NCBI GenBank assembly: GCA_937892025.1
Contig: CALAVA010000130.1
Coordinates: 1-5,548, forward strand
Origin: an uncultured Bacteroidales bacterium
GTDB lineage: Bacteria > Bacteroidota > Bacteroidia > Bacteroidales > WCHB1-69
Length of the DNA stretch: 5,548 nt
Direction: 5' to 3'
Part shown: positions 5,317-5,548 of the stretch, piece by piece
Layout of the letters: each line of letters opens with the position of its first letter
How positions within the stretch are numbered: the first letter of the stretch is position 1
Program-made: the position numbers and the translations under genes
Notes under the pieces: generated by a model
Told to the model about the DNA's origin: nothing
What the model saw: the letters and a program-made list of their open reading frames with translations, nothing else
Databases searched by the model: none

Positions 5317-5548
5317 ATGCATAGTTCATTTTCAGAGGCAACGAGGGTACAGATGCCAGCTATGGTGCATCTAACTCGCTTGGGATATAAGTACTTCGGA
5401 AAGATTCACGAATCCACAGAGGGTGTTGTCTATGATGGCGATACCAATATCTTGTTGGAAGTGTTCAAGAAGAAGTTTGAAGAACTGAACCCCGGTCACG
5501 AAGGAGAGTATCTTCAAGTGTTGCGTGACATCCGTAAAGAACTGAATG
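5317..5548 (+). CDS. hsdR: Type I restriction enzyme R subunit, N-terminal part
   Basis: The frame from ATG 5317 runs to the right edge, giving 77 residues. The start MHSSFSEATRVQMPAMVHL and the following TRLGYKYFGKI match the N-terminus of HsdR proteins (F-S-E-A-T-R-V-x-x-P-A-x-x-H-L-T-R-L-G-Y-x-Y), the subunit that carries the DNA translocase and nuclease of type I restriction-modification systems. The later text (DTNILLEVFKKKFEELNPG) also fits that region. The nuclease and helicase motifs lie beyond the window, as must hsdM and hsdS. The frame has no early upstream stop, but this ATG fits the family start, and an A-rich leader (AAAGAT) precedes it. GC is about 45 percent in the last three sequence lines against roughly 30-35 percent in the peptidase operon, which suggests a different origin. 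Confidence 0.88.
   Translation, partial: MHSSFSEATRVQMPAMVHLTRLGYKYFGKIHESTEGVVYDGDTNILLEVFKKKFEELNPGHEGEYLQVLRDIRKELN

Overview
The window looks like chromosomal or accessory DNA of an AT-rich Bacteroidota species with a type IX secretion system (T9SS), plausibly of the order Bacteroidales. Four signs support this: a C10 cysteine peptidase with a T9SS type A C-terminal sorting domain; promoters of the Bacteroidota form TTTG-N20-TAnnTTTG; start codons without Shine-Dalgarno sites, preceded by A-rich leaders; and a short exported protein of a type common in this phylum. The species cannot be named from the sequence.

Layout. Positions 1-4519 hold four same-strand genes, all on the minus strand. 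In transcription order they are a 157-aa predicted lipoprotein (4519-4046), a 1076-aa secreted C10 (streptopain/SpeB-like) peptidase (3964-734), a 171-aa exported protein with a Pro/Arg-rich tail whose start lies 4 nt after the peptidase stop (729-214), and the first 62 codons of another exported protein that runs off the left edge (188-1). Positions 4520-5316 have no convincing gene. They hold a promoter for the lipoprotein, a strongly folded minus-strand RNA candidate ending in a terminator, a second minus-strand promoter, a dispersed 19-bp repeat, and the promoter of the last gene. From 5317 to the right edge is the N-terminus of a type I restriction enzyme R subunit (hsdR) on the plus strand, with clearly higher GC.

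How the parts may work together. The peptidase carries a signal peptide, a SpeB-type inhibitory propeptide, a Cys188/His344 catalytic domain, five Ig-like repeats in the order A-B-B-B-A, and a T9SS tail. It should be exported through Sec and the T9SS and end up on the cell surface or outside. C10 peptidase genes elsewhere (speB-spi in Streptococcus, C10 genes in Bacteroides fragilis) often sit next to small inhibitor genes. The two small exported neighbours are therefore candidates for an inhibitor or accessory role, but neither shows a family motif that proves this.

The most unusual observations are two. (1) A 65-bp perfect direct repeat brackets the peptidase gene. The upstream copy is an orphan remnant of a T9SS tail, so the peptidase sits in a 3,235-bp unit that could be lost or amplified by recombination. 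(2) A rod-like RNA of nested helices at 4783-4900 shares its 3' strand with an intrinsic terminator, so the two folds exclude each other. A 28-bp dyad covering the predicted hsdR transcription start is a further candidate control site.
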